From contig CCRI01000004.1 in NCBI GenBank assembly GCA_000985875.1, forward strand, positions 372,001 through 436,000: a stretch of DNA of 64,000 bases. The letters run 5' to 3'. Source of the stretch: Neorhizobium galegae bv. officinalis (GTDB taxonomy: Bacteria; Pseudomonadota; Alphaproteobacteria; Rhizobiales; Rhizobiaceae). This document shows, one piece after another, positions 39,028 to 48,041 of the stretch (position 1 is its first letter; every line of letters begins with the position of its first letter). Made by a program: the position numbers and the translations under genes. The notes beneath the pieces were generated by a model. That model worked only from the letters and a program-made list of their open reading frames with translations, had not been told where the DNA came from and did no database searches.

Positions 39028-42000
39028 TCAGACTCCTTGCGGCCGGCGCAGATCGAGCGTCAGCGGAAATTCGGGCGATGGCGTTTCGGCCAGAAGCGTA
39101 TAGCCGCCTGCCGTATGCCCCCACGGCTCGAACCGGGCGAGGCGGCGTGCTTCCGCCTCGTTGCCGTTGACCGGGAAGGTGTCATAACTACGCCCGCCCG
39201 GATGGGCAACGTGATAGATGCAGCCGCCGATCGAACGTCCGGACCATGTATCATATATGTCGAACGTGAGCGGCGTATTAACCGGCAGGACCGGGTGTAG
39301 GCCGGCGGAGGGCTGCCAGGCCTTGAAGCGGACGCCGGCAACCGAGACGCCGGACGTGCCGGTGGCCTTGAGCGGTACGGCGCGGCCGTTGCAGGCGACG
39401 GTATAGCGGGACGGATTGGTGGTTTCGAGCCGGACCTGGAGGCGCTCCACCGACGAATCGACGTACCGCACGGTACCGCCGATCGCACCCTGCTCGCCCA
39501 TCACGTGCCAGGGTTCGAGCGCCTGGCGCAGTTCGAGCTTGGAGCCCTGGTATTCGACCTCGCCGAAGAATGGGAAGCGGAATTCGAGCTGTGCCTCGAA
39601 CCATTCGGGGCGCAGGTCGAACCCGTTTTCGCGAAGGTCCTGAAGGACGTCCATGAAATCGGCCCAGACATAATGCGGCAGCATGAAGCGGTCCGCGAGC
39701 GCCGTTCCCCAGCGAACGAACCGGCCCTGAAGCGGGTTCTTCCAGAAGCGGGCGATCAGCGCCCGGACCAGCAGCTGCTGGGCAAGCGACATGCGCGCGT
39801 TCGGCGGCATCTCGAAGCCGCGGAACTCGACGAGGCCGAGCCGCCCGGTCGGGCCATCCGGCGAGAACAGTTTGTCGATGCAGATTTCGGAGCGGTGGGT
39901 ATTGCCGGTAACGTCGGTCAGAAGGTTGCGGAACAGGCGGTCGACCAGCCACGGGAGCGGGGCTGCACCCTGGCCGGGGGGCGGTACCTGGGCAAGCGCG
40001 ATTTCCAGCTCGTACATCGAATCGTGGCGAGCCTCGTCGATGCGCGGCGCCTGGGAGGTCGGGCCGATGAACAGGCCGGAGAACAGGTAGGAGAGCGACG
40101 GATGGCGCTGCCAGTGCAGCACCAGACTCTTCAACAGGTCGGGCCGGCGCAGGAACGGGCTGTCGTTCGGATTGGCGCCGCCGACCACGACGTGGTTGCC
40201 GCCGCCGGTGCCGGTGTGGCGGCCGTCGATCATGAACTTGTCGGCTCCGAGGCGGCTCTGGCGGGCCTCCTCGTAGATGGCGGTGGTGGTCGCCACCGTC
40301 TCCTTCCAGCTGGCGGCCGGATGGATGTTGACCTCGATGACGCCGGGATCGGGCGCGACGCGGATGACGTTGATGCGCTCGTCGTGGGGTGGCGCGTAGC
40401 CCTCGATATGCACGGCGAGGCCGAGTGCGGTCGCGGCGTTTTCGGCAGCGGCGATCAGTTCGAGATAGTCCTCGATCTTTTCGACCGGCGGCATGAAGAC
40501 GCAGAGCCGGCCGTCGCGGGCTTCGACCGAAATTGCGGTCCGCACCGCGCCGCCGATCTCGCCGAGGGTTTGTTCGACGCGGCCGGGATTGGCCGCGTCA
40601 CCGGCCTTAAAGGAGGATTCGGGCATGGCGCGGCCGGCCGGGACGATCACGTCGGGCAGCGGATTGCGAGGGATGGAGGGGTCTGCCTCGTGGATATAGG
40701 GAAATTGCGAGGGCGGGACGTAAGGCAATGTGCCGAGCGGCAGGCGGTAACCGACCGGGCTGTCGCCGGGCACCAGGAAGATGCGGCCGCGGCGGGTGCG
40801 CCATTTCTCGCTGATCCAGCGCTTGCCGCTCGCCTTCGCGTTCCAGGCCTGGACCGGCAGGACATAACCGCTCGGGCTGGTCAGGCCGCGTTCGAAGACG
40901 CGGGCGATGCGGTTGCGCTCTTCCGGGTCCTTGAGCTTGGAATTGGACGGATCGACATTGTCCGGCAGCGAGCCTTCCTTGATGATCCATTCGGCCGGGT
41001 CCTCATAGGCCGGCACGACCATGTCGGGGGTGATGCCGAGTTCGGAGGCGATGCCGGTGAGCAGCCTTTCCGAATCCTGCTCGCCGACGCCGTAATTTTG
41101 GCCTTCCTCGGCGACGAGGTCCGGATTGCTCCAGATCGGCCGGCCGTCCTTGCGCCAGTAGAGCGAGAAGGTCCAGCGCGGCAGGCTTTCGCCCGGATAC
41201 CACTTGCCCTGGCCGTAATGCAGGAATCCGCCCGGCGCGAAACGCTCGCGCAGCCTGCGGATCAGGATGTCGGCCTTTTCCCGCTTGGTGGGGCCGACGG
41301 CATCGGTGTTCCATTCGCCGGATTCGAAATCGTCGATCGACACGAAGGTCGGTTCGCCGCCCATGGTCAGGCGAACGTCCTGTGCCTGCAGTATGCGGTC
41401 GACCTGGTCGCCGAGCTTGTCGAGCGCCTCCCAGGATTCGTCCGAAAACGGCTTGGTGATGCGCGGGTGTTCGGCGACGCGGTTGACCTTCATGTCGAAG
41501 GCGAAGGAGGTTTGCGCCTCGCCGAAATAACCGCCCGAGATGGGCGCCGCGTTGCGGAAATGCGGCGTCGCGGCCAGCGGGATATGGCTTTCGCCGGTCA
41601 GAAGCCCGGAGGTCGGGTCAAGGCCGACCCAGCCGGCGCCAGGAAGATAGACTTCGCACCACGCATGCAGGTCGGTGAAGTCGACTTCGGTGCCCGAGGG
41701 GCCGTCGAGCGCCTTCAAGTCCGGCGTGAGCTGGATGAGATAACCGGAGACAAAGCGGGCGGCGAGGCCGAGATGGCGGAGAATCTGGACCAGCAGCCAG
41801 CTGGTGTCGCGGCAGGAGCCCAGGGCCGAAGTCAGCGTCTGCTCCGGCGTCTGCACGCCGGGTTCCATACGGATGACGTAACCGATCGCCTGCTGCAGGC
41901 GGGCATTGATGCCGACCACCATGTCGACCGTCGGCTGGCCGGGGGACATGTCGAAGGTCTTCAGGTAATCGACCAGCGCCGGTTCCGGCGGTTCCGGCGT

Positions 42001-42354
42001 CATGTAGATCGACAGGTCCTCGACCAGTTCCGGCGGATAGCTGAACGGCCATTTCATCGCATCCTCTTCGACGAAGAAGTCGAAGGGATTGTAGACCGTC
42101 ATGTCGGCGACGAGATCGACCTCGATCTTGAACTCGGTGACCGGGTCCGGAAAGACGAATCGGGCGAGGTAATTGCCGTAAGGGTCCTGCTGCAGGTTCA
42201 CGAAGTGGTTGGACGGCGTCACCTTCAGCGAATGGCTGAGCACCTTGGTGCGCGAATGGGCGGCCGGTTTGAGGCGGATGATCTGCGGTCCGAGACGGAC
42301 GGGCTTGTCGTACATGTAATGGGTAAGGTGGTAGATACTCGCCTTGATCGACAT
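39028..42354 (-). CDS. Transglutaminase-DUF2126 fusion protein
   Basis: A 1,108-residue protein with an N-terminal Bact_transglu_N region (residues 1-90), a transglutaminase core with Cys181 in LGSCRDTSW, His230 in [12 protein letters not shown] and Asp246 in LDPTSG, and then an ~800-residue DUF2126 region. DUF2126 is distantly like glutamine-synthetase/amidoligase folds; [29 protein letters not shown] and [16 protein letters not shown] are its conserved blocks and contain metal- and nucleotide-type residues. It is first in a tight three-gene unit with the ATP-grasp/alpha-E and the small transglutaminase. The set looks like a peptide-bond-making and -breaking system. Start and reading frame are clear; function is inference. 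Confidence 0.88.
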   Translation of the reverse strand: MSIKASIYHLTHYMYDKPVRLGPQIIRLKPAAHSRTKVLSHSLKVTPSNHFVNLQQDPYGNYLARFVFPDPVTEFKIEVDLVADMTVYNPFDFFVEEDAMKWPFSYPPELVEDLSIYMTPEPPEPALVDYLKTFDMSPGQPTVDMVVGINARLQQAIGYVIRMEPGVQTPEQTLTSALGSCRDTSWLLVQILRHLGLAARFVSGYLIQLTPDLKALDGPSGTEVDFTDLHAWCEVYLPGAGWVGLDPTSGLLTGESHIPLAATPHFRNAAPISGGYFGEAQTSFAFDMKVNRVAEHPRITKPFSDESWEALDKLGDQVDRILQAQDVRLTMGGEPTFVSIDDFESGEWNTDAVGPTKREKADILIRRLRERFAPGGFLHYGQGKWYPGESLPRWTFSLYWRKDGRPIWSNPDLVAEEGQNYGVGEQDSERLLTGIASELGITPDMVVPAYEDPAEWIIKEGSLPDNVDPSNSKLKDPEERNRIARVFERGLTSPSGYVLPVQAWNAKASGKRWISEKWRTRRGRIFLVPGDSPVGYRLPLGTLPYVPPSQFPYIHEADPSIPRNPLPDVIVPAGRAMPESSFKAGDAANPGRVEQTLGEIGGAVRTAISVEARDGRLCVFMPPVEKIEDYLELIAAAENAATALGLAVHIEGYAPPHDERINVIRVAPDPGVIEVNIHPAASWKETVATTTAIYEEARQSRLGADKFMIDGRHTGTGGGNHVVVGGANPNDSPFLRRPDLLKSLVLHWQRHPSLSYLFSGLFIGPTSQAPRIDEARHDSMYELEIALAQVPPPGQGAAPLPWLVDRLFRNLLTDVTGNTHRSEICIDKLFSPDGPTGRLGLVEFRGFEMPPNARMSLAQQLLVRALIARFWKNPLQGRFVRWGTALADRFMLPHYVWADFMDVLQDLRENGFDLRPEWFEAQLEFRFPFFGEVEYQGSKLELRQALEPWHVMGEQGAIGGTVRYVDSSVERLQVRLETTNPSRYTVACNGRAVPLKATGTSGVSVAGVRFKAWQPSAGLHPVLPVNTPLTFDIYDTWSGRSIGGCIYHVAHPGGRSYDTFPVNGNEAEARRLARFEPWGHTAGGYTLLAETPSPEFPLTLDLRRPQGV

Positions 42355-42415
42355 ACTGCCCCTTTGGCTGCCCCGTGCCGGCCTTTACGCTGGCCGATCG
42401 ATGATCGTTGCCAGG

Positions 42416-42444
42416 ATTTTGTGCGTTGCACGTAAATAATGCAA
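42416..42444 (-). promoter_or_regulatory. Possible promoter of the transglutaminase/ATP-grasp unit
   Basis: On the minus strand TTGCAT (42444-42439) and CAAAAT (42421-42416) are 17 bases apart. The -35 hexamer is part of an inverted repeat TTGCA-N9-TGCAA (42426-42444), a possible operator. The distance to the start codon is about 60 bases. Confidence 0.35.
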
Positions 42445-42458
42445 GGCGGATTTGGAGC

Positions 42459-43420
42459 TTATCGCGTACCGGCGATCAACACGGTGCGTGCATTGCTGTC
42501 GTTCCACGTCCAGGCCTGCGCGACGTCGGACAAGGGGGCCGTCCTCGTTGCGATGCGAAAGCCGCCGGTCAGGGTGGCGCCGAGCAGTCCCTCGATCGAC
42601 ACGAAAAGGCGATCGAGCGGAATGCTGCCGATGCCGCTACCCATCAATTCGATCGCCGACGAGCGCAGGACGGCGCTCGGCAGGGTGATGTCCGAGCCGC
42701 TGACGGAGCCCACCTGCACGAAACGGATCGGTACCGACTCCGGGCCCGCCTTGGCTGCGGCAGTCAGCAGCGTTTGTGCACTGAGGCCCCAGAGATAGTC
42801 GATGACGATGTCCACGCCTTGCGCGAATTCCTGTTTGAAGGCCTTCTCCAGGGCCGCGTCATCCTCGACGAGCGGGATCGTCACATCGGCACCGAGACCT
42901 GCGACCTCGCGCAATGCTTCGATATTGCGGCCGGTGGCGATGACTTTCTTCGCGCCCAGATATTTGGCGATCTGGACGGCAAGACGTCCGGACGCGCCGG
43001 TGGCGCCGTTGACCAGCACGGTTTCGCCGGGTTGAAGGCGGGCGCGTTCCTTATAGGCTGCCCAGGACGACATGCCGGGTTGGCGATGGCCGCCGCCGTC
43101 ACGTCATCGAGATCATCGGGCAGCACCAGGCATTGGCCTGCCGGGACAAGTGTCCTTTCCGCCATGCCGCCGTAAGGTGCCGTGGGCATGACGAAATAGA
43201 CCCGCTCGCCGTTTTCCAGGCGCCCGACGCCATCGATACCCGGAACGAAGGGAAAAAGGCCGGATGAACTGTAATGTTTGCCCGAGGCTCGGCTTCGGGT
43301 GACCTGACTGATGGCGGAGGCCGTGACCGTTACGCATTTCCTGTCCGATGACGGTAGCGGTTCAGCGAAATCTCCATAGACGGGCGCTTGCCCGGATGCT
43401 TGAACAATGGCCGCTTTCAT
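42459..43420 (-). pseudogene. Zinc-independent MDR/quinone oxidoreductase-like dehydrogenase, broken by one frameshift
   Basis: The N-terminal part starts at 43420 (MKAAIVQASGQAPVYGDF, AAAGG-like ribosome site) and reads to AAAIANP; the C-terminal part begins MSSWAAYKERARLQPGETVLVNGATGASG in another frame and ends at 42459. Both belong to one ~320-residue NADPH-dependent medium-chain dehydrogenase. The break lies at 43074-43079, where the minus strand reads AACCCGGCATG; one more G (AACCCGGGCATG) would restore the frame (NPGMSSW). It is either a natural single-base deletion in a G/C run or a sequencing error. No other lesion is seen. It is divergent from marR and probably its target. Confidence 0.85.
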
Positions 43421-43447
43421 GGCGGGTTTCCTTTCGATGGAAGAATT

Positions 43448-43466
43448 TATGTGTATAATGCACATA
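43448..43466. promoter_or_regulatory. MarR operator 1
   Basis: ATGTG-TATAATG-CACAT (43449-43465), extended one base each side to TATGTG/CACATA. It lies in the 61-base spacer between the divergent dehydrogenase and marR genes and contains TATAAT, so a bound repressor would cover a -10 element. Confidence 0.7.
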
Positions 43467-43481
43467 TATAGGGAGGTGGCG

Positions 43482-43979
43482 ATGTCGTCAAGAAACAATG
43501 TGCAAAATACACATATTGGGGCGCAGCTTCGCGAGTTGCACAGCGCGGTGCTCGATATTCTGAGCGTGATGAACCAGCCGCAGCGCGACGACGTGCTGAT
43601 CAGCGAGGCGGGAATCAAGCTCGACCGGGCGCTGTTTCCCTTGCTCGTCGTTATCGAGCGGTTTGGTCCGATCGGCGTGGTGGACCTGGCTGATCGGGTC
43701 GGGCGCGACTATACGACCGTCAGTCGCCAGGTCGCGAAGCTCGAAAGCCTGGGGCTCGTGAACCGGCAGGGAAACATCTCCGACAAGCGCGTGCGCGAGG
43801 CGGTCGTCAGCGAAGCGGGCAAGGCGATGACGGACAGGATAGATGCGGCACGCGAGAGGCTCGGCAGCGGCGTCTTTGCGGACTGGGAGCCGGATGAAAT
43901 CGGCGACCTCGTGCGGCTGATGCGCAAGTTCGCCGACGCGATCAAGGCGGGGCCGGCAGCGCCCGGCAAGCCGGATTAA
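43482..43979 (+). CDS. MarR-family transcriptional regulator
   Basis: A 165-residue winged-helix regulator. LFPLLVVIERFGPIGVVDLADRVGRDYTTVSRQVAKLESLGLVNRQGNISDKRVREAVVSEAG is the DNA-binding core with recognition helix TTVSRQVAKLE and the wing containing SDKR. The ATG at 43482 follows GGGAGG. It is divergent from the dehydrogenase, with one operator in the spacer and a second inside its own first codons, which suggests autorepression and control of the dehydrogenase in response to a small aromatic or electrophile (inference from the family). It converges with the ABC permease gene; the stops overlap. Confidence 0.92.
   Translation: MSSRNNVQNTHIGAQLRELHSAVLDILSVMNQPQRDDVLISEAGIKLDRALFPLLVVIERFGPIGVVDLADRVGRDYTTVSRQVAKLESLGLVNRQGNISDKRVREAVVSEAGKAMTDRIDAARERLGSGVFADWEPDEIGDLVRLMRKFADAIKAGPAAPGKPD
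43498..43514. promoter_or_regulatory. MarR operator 2 inside the marR coding start
   Basis: ATGTG-CAAAATA-CACAT has the same ATGTG-N7-CACAT layout as operator 1. The centres are 49 bases apart, close to an integral number of helix turns, and the site covers codons 6-11 of marR. Confidence 0.65.
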
Positions 43980-45130
43980 TCCAGCGTGCGGCGGAAACGG
44001 CGCACCGCGATCAGCATGGCGACTGCCATCAGGCCGGCGAGCGCCAGCGTGTCATAGGCCAATGTCTCGATGCTTGCGCCCTTCAGCATCACCGCCCGGA
44101 CGATGCGGATGTAGTGGGTGAGCGGCAGGGCTTCGCCGATCCACTGCGCCCAATCGGGCATGCCGGCGAAGGGGAACATGAAGCCGGAGAGGAGGATGTT
44201 CGGCAGGAAGAACATCATCGCCATCTGCATGGCCTGCAGCTGGTTGGCGGCAATCGTCGAGAACGTGTAGCCGATCGACAGGTTGGTGACGACGAAGAGG
44301 GCGGTCGCGGCCGCAAGCGACAGGGGATCGCCGAGGACGGGTACGCGGAAGACGAGGATACCGACGCCGATGATGACGAGCGCCTGGATGAGGCCGATCA
44401 GCACGTAGGGCGCGATCTTGCCGAGCATGATCTCCAGCGGCTTGATCGGCATGGAGAGCAGGTTTTCCATCGTGCCGCGCTCGACCTCGCGGGTGACCGA
44501 GAGGGCGGTGAAGATCAGCAGCGTCATGGTCAGGATGGTGCCGAGCAGGCCGGGGACGATGTTGAGCGTCGAGGAGCCGGCGGGGTTGTAGCGGCGGTGC
44601 TGGACGATCTGGAAGGCGGGTTTCACGGGCTCGGCGAAGGCGACCTGGCGGTCGTTTTCGAGCGCGGTGGAGATGATGCCGGAGAGCGCGCCGAGCGCCG
44701 AGCTGGCGGCAACCGGATCGGTGGCGTCGGCGGCGATCAGCAGCGAGGGCGAATCGCCGCGGCGCAGCGACCGTTCGAAACCTTCGGGAATTTCGACGAC
44801 GAACAGGGCCTCGCCGGATTGCAGGTGTGCGTCCATGTCTTCGGCGCGGGTGACAACGGTCTTCACCTCGAAGAAATCGGTGTTCTTCAAGGCAGCGAGG
44901 ATGGAGCGGCCGACATCGCTGTTTTCGCGCATCAGCACGGCGGTCGGCAGGTTGTGCGGGGTGGTGTTGATGGCAAAGCCGAACAGGAAGAGCTGCATGA
45001 TCGGCAGCATGACCATGGTCGCGAGCGTGATGCGGTCGCGGGTCATCTGGATGAATTCCTTGACCGTCATCGCCCAGAAGCGGCCGAAGGAGCCGCCGTT
45101 GCCATTTGCGCTGCCTGGTGCCGGGGTCAT
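43976..45130 (-). CDS. ABC-2 type transporter permease (YbhS/YbhR-like)
   Basis: A 384-residue inner-membrane permease: one N-terminal helix (TLATMVMLPIMQLFLFGFAI), a large periplasmic region, then five helices including LLGTILTMTLLIFTALSVTREVERGTMENLL and IGLIQALVIIGVGILVF, the ABC2 signature EXE-like REVERGTME. It partners the ATPase at 45127-46080 and the HlyD protein in an export system. The ATG at 45130 overlaps the ATPase stop by three bases; a longer reading in the same frame is spurious. Its end overlaps the convergent marR stop. Confidence 0.92.
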   Translation of the reverse strand: MTPAPGSANGNGGSFGRFWAMTVKEFIQMTRDRITLATMVMLPIMQLFLFGFAINTTPHNLPTAVLMRENSDVGRSILAALKNTDFFEVKTVVTRAEDMDAHLQSGEALFVVEIPEGFERSLRRGDSPSLLIAADATDPVAASSALGALSGIISTALENDRQVAFAEPVKPAFQIVQHRRYNPAGSSTLNIVPGLLGTILTMTLLIFTALSVTREVERGTMENLLSMPIKPLEIMLGKIAPYVLIGLIQALVIIGVGILVFRVPVLGDPLSLAAATALFVVTNLSIGYTFSTIAANQLQAMQMAMMFFLPNILLSGFMFPFAGMPDWAQWIGEALPLTHYIRIVRAVMLKGASIETLAYDTLALAGLMAVAMLIAVRRFRRTLD

Positions 45131-46080
45131 TTGAAATTGTCCTCCGAGCGGCGCATCAGGTCGATGAAGGCGTCTTCCAGCGTCGGTTCGCCCTTTTCCC
45201 ATTTGAGGCCCGGCCGATCGCGATAGGGAGCGATGGCCTGTTCCAGGGCCGCGGCATCGCGACCGGCGACATGCAGGCTGGTACCGAACGGGGCGATCAT
45301 GTCGATGCCGGGCCGGTTTTCGAGTTCGCCCTGGAGATGGTGCACATCCGGGCCGGAGACCGTGAAGGTGACGAGGCCGGTGCCGGCGATCACCTCGTCC
45401 ACCGTGCCTTCGGCGAGCAGCTTTCCGTAGGCGATATAGGCGATCTCGTGGCAGCGCTCGGCCTCGTCCATGTAATGGGTGGAGACGAGAACCGAGAGGC
45501 CGTCGGCGGCAAGCGCGTGGATCTCGTTCCAGAAATCGCGGCGGGCCTTCGGGTCGACGCCGGCGGTCGGTTCGTCGAGGAGGAGGAGTGCCGGTTCGGG
45601 CAGGATGCAGGCGCCGAGCGCGAGGCGCTGCTTCCAGCCGCCGGACAGCTCGCCGGCCAGTTGTTTCTCGCGGCCCTTGAGGCCGAGGCGTTCTATTGCG
45701 GCGCCCGCCTTGCCGCGCGGATCGGGCAGGCCGTAGACGCGGGCGACGAATTCGAGGTTCTCGCGGATCGACAGGTCCTGGTAGAGCGAGAATTTCTGGG
45801 TCATGTAGCCGACCCGGCGGCGGATGCGGTCGCTTTCGGTCAGGATGTCGAAGCCGAGGCAGGTGCCGTCGCCGCTGTCCGGCGTCAGGAGGCCGCAGAG
45901 CATGCGGATCGTGGTCGTCTTGCCGGAGCCGTTGGGGCCGAGAAAGCCGTGGATGCGGCCCTTCTTCACCGACATGGAGACATCGTCGACCACCTTGCGG
46001 CCGCCAAAGCTCTTGGTGAGGTGATGGACGTCGATCACCGTTTCCGGGGCGTCGACTTGGTAGGTTTCGGCGGCGGTCAT
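45127..46080 (-). CDS. ABC transporter ATP-binding protein (YbhF-like export)
   Basis: A 317-residue ATPase. Walker A GPNGSGKTTT near residue 49, Q-loop YMTQKFSLY, signature ELSGGWKQR, Walker B LLLLDEPTAGVDP and the H-loop STHYMDE are intact, so it should hydrolyse ATP. The C-terminal DVHHLQ... region is the usual CcmA/DrrA-like extension. It overlaps the HlyD gene stop and the permease start, forming a tetR-hlyD-ATPase-permease operon. Confidence 0.95.
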   Translation of the reverse strand: MTAAETYQVDAPETVIDVHHLTKSFGGRKVVDDVSMSVKKGRIHGFLGPNGSGKTTTIRMLCGLLTPDSGDGTCLGFDILTESDRIRRRVGYMTQKFSLYQDLSIRENLEFVARVYGLPDPRGKAGAAIERLGLKGREKQLAGELSGGWKQRLALGACILPEPALLLLDEPTAGVDPKARRDFWNEIHALAADGLSVLVSTHYMDEAERCHEIAYIAYGKLLAEGTVDEVIAGTGLVTFTVSGPDVHHLQGELENRPGIDMIAPFGTSLHVAGRDAAALEQAIAPYRDRPGLKWEKGEPTLEDAFIDLMRRSEDNFK

Positions 46081-47042
46081 GGGTGTGGTCCGGGCAGGAC
46101 GTCGACCGGCTGGCCGGGGCGCAGTGCCTTCGGGTCGGCCGGTATCGCCTCGACGCGATAGACGAGTTTGGCTCGTTCCTCGAGGCTGTAGATTTCCGGC
46201 GGGGTATATTCGGCGGTTTTGGATATGAAGCTGACCTTCGCGTCGGCCGGCCGGCAGGCGTCGCAGGTGACGCGGATCGGCTGGCCGAGCGACAGGCGGG
46301 CGATTTCGGTTTCCGGCACGAAGAAGCGGATGCGGACATTTTCGGGCGGCAGGAGTGCGACGATCGGCCGGCCGGCGGGCACGACTTCGCCGCTTCGGTA
46401 ATAGAGCGTCTCGATGCTGCCTGTGGCCGGCGCCGAAACCGAGCGGCGGGCAAGCGCTGCCTGCGCCGATGCGAGTTCGGCCCTGGCGGCCGCAACGGTT
46501 TCGCGCGCCTGGCGCAGGGTCTCGTCGCGGGCGGGGAGGGCGGCGAGGATGATCTGGCTGCGGACGTTGTCGAGGGCGGCGCGGTTGGCGGCTTCGGTGG
46601 CGGTCGCGGTGTCGAGATTGGCGCGGGTGGAGGTGCCGCGTTCGACCAGCACCCGGGTGCGGTCGAGATCCTGTTCGGCGAGGTCCAGCCGGGCGGTGGC
46701 TTCCCGTTCGGAAGCGCGCAGCACGTCGATCTCTTCCGGGCGCTTCTGGGCGGCTTGCGCAAGGTCCAGAGCGGCCTGGGATTGGGCAAGCGCGGCGCGG
46801 GTTGCTGCGACGGCGGCTTCTTCGCTGGAGGAGTCGAGTTTGAAGAGTGGCGTTCCCGCCTCGATGGCCTGGCCTTCGGCGACGTCGAGTTTCGTCAGGC
46901 GGCCGGTGGTCTCAGTGCCGATGAACAGCGTATCGGCCTCGACCCAGCCCTGATAGGGGCGCGGCGGCCTGTCGGCGAGCAGAAACGGCAAGGCGGCGAG
47001 GGCGGCGCCTGCGAGGATGAGGATGGCGAGGACACGCTTCAT
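46077..47042 (-). CDS. HlyD-family periplasmic adaptor (YbhG-like)
   Basis: A 321-residue membrane fusion protein: an N-terminal helix (MKRVLAILILAGAALAALPFLLA), then the biotinyl-lipoyl half (GWVEADTLFIGTETTGRLTKLDVAEGQAIEAGTPLFKLD), a long alpha-helical hairpin rich in Ala/Arg/Gln heptads (about residues 70-190), and a closing barrel (SVSAPATGSIETLYYRSGEVVPAGRPIVALLPP). It bridges the inner-membrane ABC exporter to an outer-membrane channel not encoded here. It overlaps tetR by four bases and the ATPase gene by four. Confidence 0.93.
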   Translation of the reverse strand: MKRVLAILILAGAALAALPFLLADRPPRPYQGWVEADTLFIGTETTGRLTKLDVAEGQAIEAGTPLFKLDSSSEEAAVAATRAALAQSQAALDLAQAAQKRPEEIDVLRASEREATARLDLAEQDLDRTRVLVERGTSTRANLDTATATEAANRAALDNVRSQIILAALPARDETLRQARETVAAARAELASAQAALARRSVSAPATGSIETLYYRSGEVVPAGRPIVALLPPENVRIRFFVPETEIARLSLGQPIRVTCDACRPADAKVSFISKTAEYTPPEIYSLEERAKLVYRVEAIPADPKALRPGQPVDVLPGPHP

Positions 47043-47659
47043 CTCGCGGCTCCCTCCGGCACGAACAGGGTATCCAGGAAGGTGTCGAACAGCTTTTGCG
47101 CGTCGAGATGTTCGTAGGCTTCGAAAAGCGTCGTCCAGATGATCGACAGCAGCGCCGGCGACATGACGATCTGCGGCATCTCGGCGAGCGCCGGATTGCG
47201 CAGTTCGCCTCGGGCGGCCGCCCGCGTCAGTAGGATTCGCAGCACGCCAAGACCCTTGGAAATGATCTCCCGGTGATAGAATTCGGTGACGGCCGGGAAC
47301 ATCGGGCCTTCGGCGAGAATGAGGCGCAGCAGGTGGCGGCGCTCGGTCTCCAGCACCTCGCGCTTGAAGAGCGTGTAGAACATCGACACCGCGAAACGCG
47401 GCGGGATCGCCTCGTTGGCCGCCAGCCCGTCGATCTGGCCGAGGATCGGCGAGGCGATGCCGGAGACGAGTTCGATGAACAGCGCCTCCTTGTCCGGGAA
47501 ATGCAGGTAGACCGTGCCCTTGGCGATGCCGGCGCGGACCGCGACATCCTCCATGCGGGTGGCGGCAAAACCGCGCTCGGAAAAGCAGGCGAAGGCGGCG
47601 GCCAGGATTTCGGCCCGGCGCTGCTGCGGAGCGCGTTTTTCTCTTTTCCTCCCGGCCAC
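47039..47659 (-). CDS. TetR/AcrR-family repressor of the efflux operon
   Basis: A 206-residue regulator with the TetR N-terminal helix-turn-helix (ILAAAFACFSERGFAATRMEDVAVRAGIAKGTVYLHFPDKEALF). The start is the GTG at 47659, with GGAGG six bases upstream; upstream in-frame codons lack a ribosome site. The palindrome at 47675-47694 sits just before it, consistent with autorepression and control of the hlyD-ABC genes that overlap its end. Ligand unknown, probably a hydrophobic or toxic compound exported by the pump. Confidence 0.93.
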   Translation of the reverse strand: MAGRKREKRAPQQRRAEILAAAFACFSERGFAATRMEDVAVRAGIAKGTVYLHFPDKEALFIELVSGIASPILGQIDGLAANEAIPPRFAVSMFYTLFKREVLETERRHLLRLILAEGPMFPAVTEFYHREIISKGLGVLRILLTRAAARGELRNPALAEMPQIVMSPALLSIIWTTLFEAYEHLDAQKLFDTFLDTLFVPEGAAR

Positions 47660-47674
47660 CGGGCGCCTCCATTT

Positions 47675-47694
47675 ATGACTGACTGGTCGGTCAT
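47675..47694. promoter_or_regulatory. TetR operator candidate
   Basis: ATGACTGAC (47675-47683) and GTCGGTCAT (47686-47694) are inverted copies with one mismatch and a two-base centre, a classic TetR-type palindrome. It begins 15 bases upstream of the tetR start, next to a possible TTGCAA -35 at 47719-47714 on the minus strand. Confidence 0.65.
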
Positions 47695-48041
47695 TAACAT
47701 TCTGTTGCAAAAATTGCAAGCGGTTTTGGGACGCGTTGGGGCTGGCGGGGGGCAGTCCGTAGAGTCCCCTCCCTCTTGTGGAGGAGGGTTGGGGATGCCA
47801 CCCCCACTTTACATCCCGGATGCGATTATCCTGCCGTATCAACGGGGTAGGGAATGCCGCGCACTTCCCGGATCATCCCTGCTGCGGGCTCTGCGGCGAC
47901 GAGCTGCTCAATTTTGGTGGCGTAGGGTGAGGAATTGCGATTGCGTCATCATATAGGGGGAGCCGATCCCCTCGAAGCTGCGCAAGCCGCAAACGCATGC
48001 TAAGTTAGGGGTGACGAGGGTGTTTGCAGGAGTCGCAGTAG
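47695..48041. other. Divergent intergenic region between tetR and the SbmA-like gene
   Basis: About 350 bases without a convincing gene. It holds TTGCAA-AAA-TTGCAA (47705-47719), likely part of the tetR promoter, and a short G/C palindromic block around 47765-47810 (CCCTCC...GGAGGAGGG) that resembles a decayed intergenic repeat. AGGAG lies nine bases before the SbmA-like start. Confidence 0.45.

Noticed and set aside
39505..42435. A 976-codon open frame on the plus strand opposite the DUF2126 gene
   Set aside because: Low-complexity Arg/Ala/Asp composition, no motif, and antisense to a gene with clear domains.
42881..43618. A 245-codon frame starting at 43618 as the dehydrogenase start
   Set aside because: The extra N-terminal codons read through the marR gene and promoter; the family N terminus MKAAIVQ begins at 43420.
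43976..46789. A single 937-codon minus-strand frame that includes the ABC permease
   Set aside because: The N-terminal half is a Pro/Arg-rich out-of-frame reading of the ATPase and HlyD genes. Only the part from the ATG at 45130 is a permease.
46077..47672. An apparent TetR-HlyD fusion in one frame
   Set aside because: The N-terminal part is the out-of-frame complement of tetR; the true TetR is in another frame and HlyD starts cleanly at 47042.
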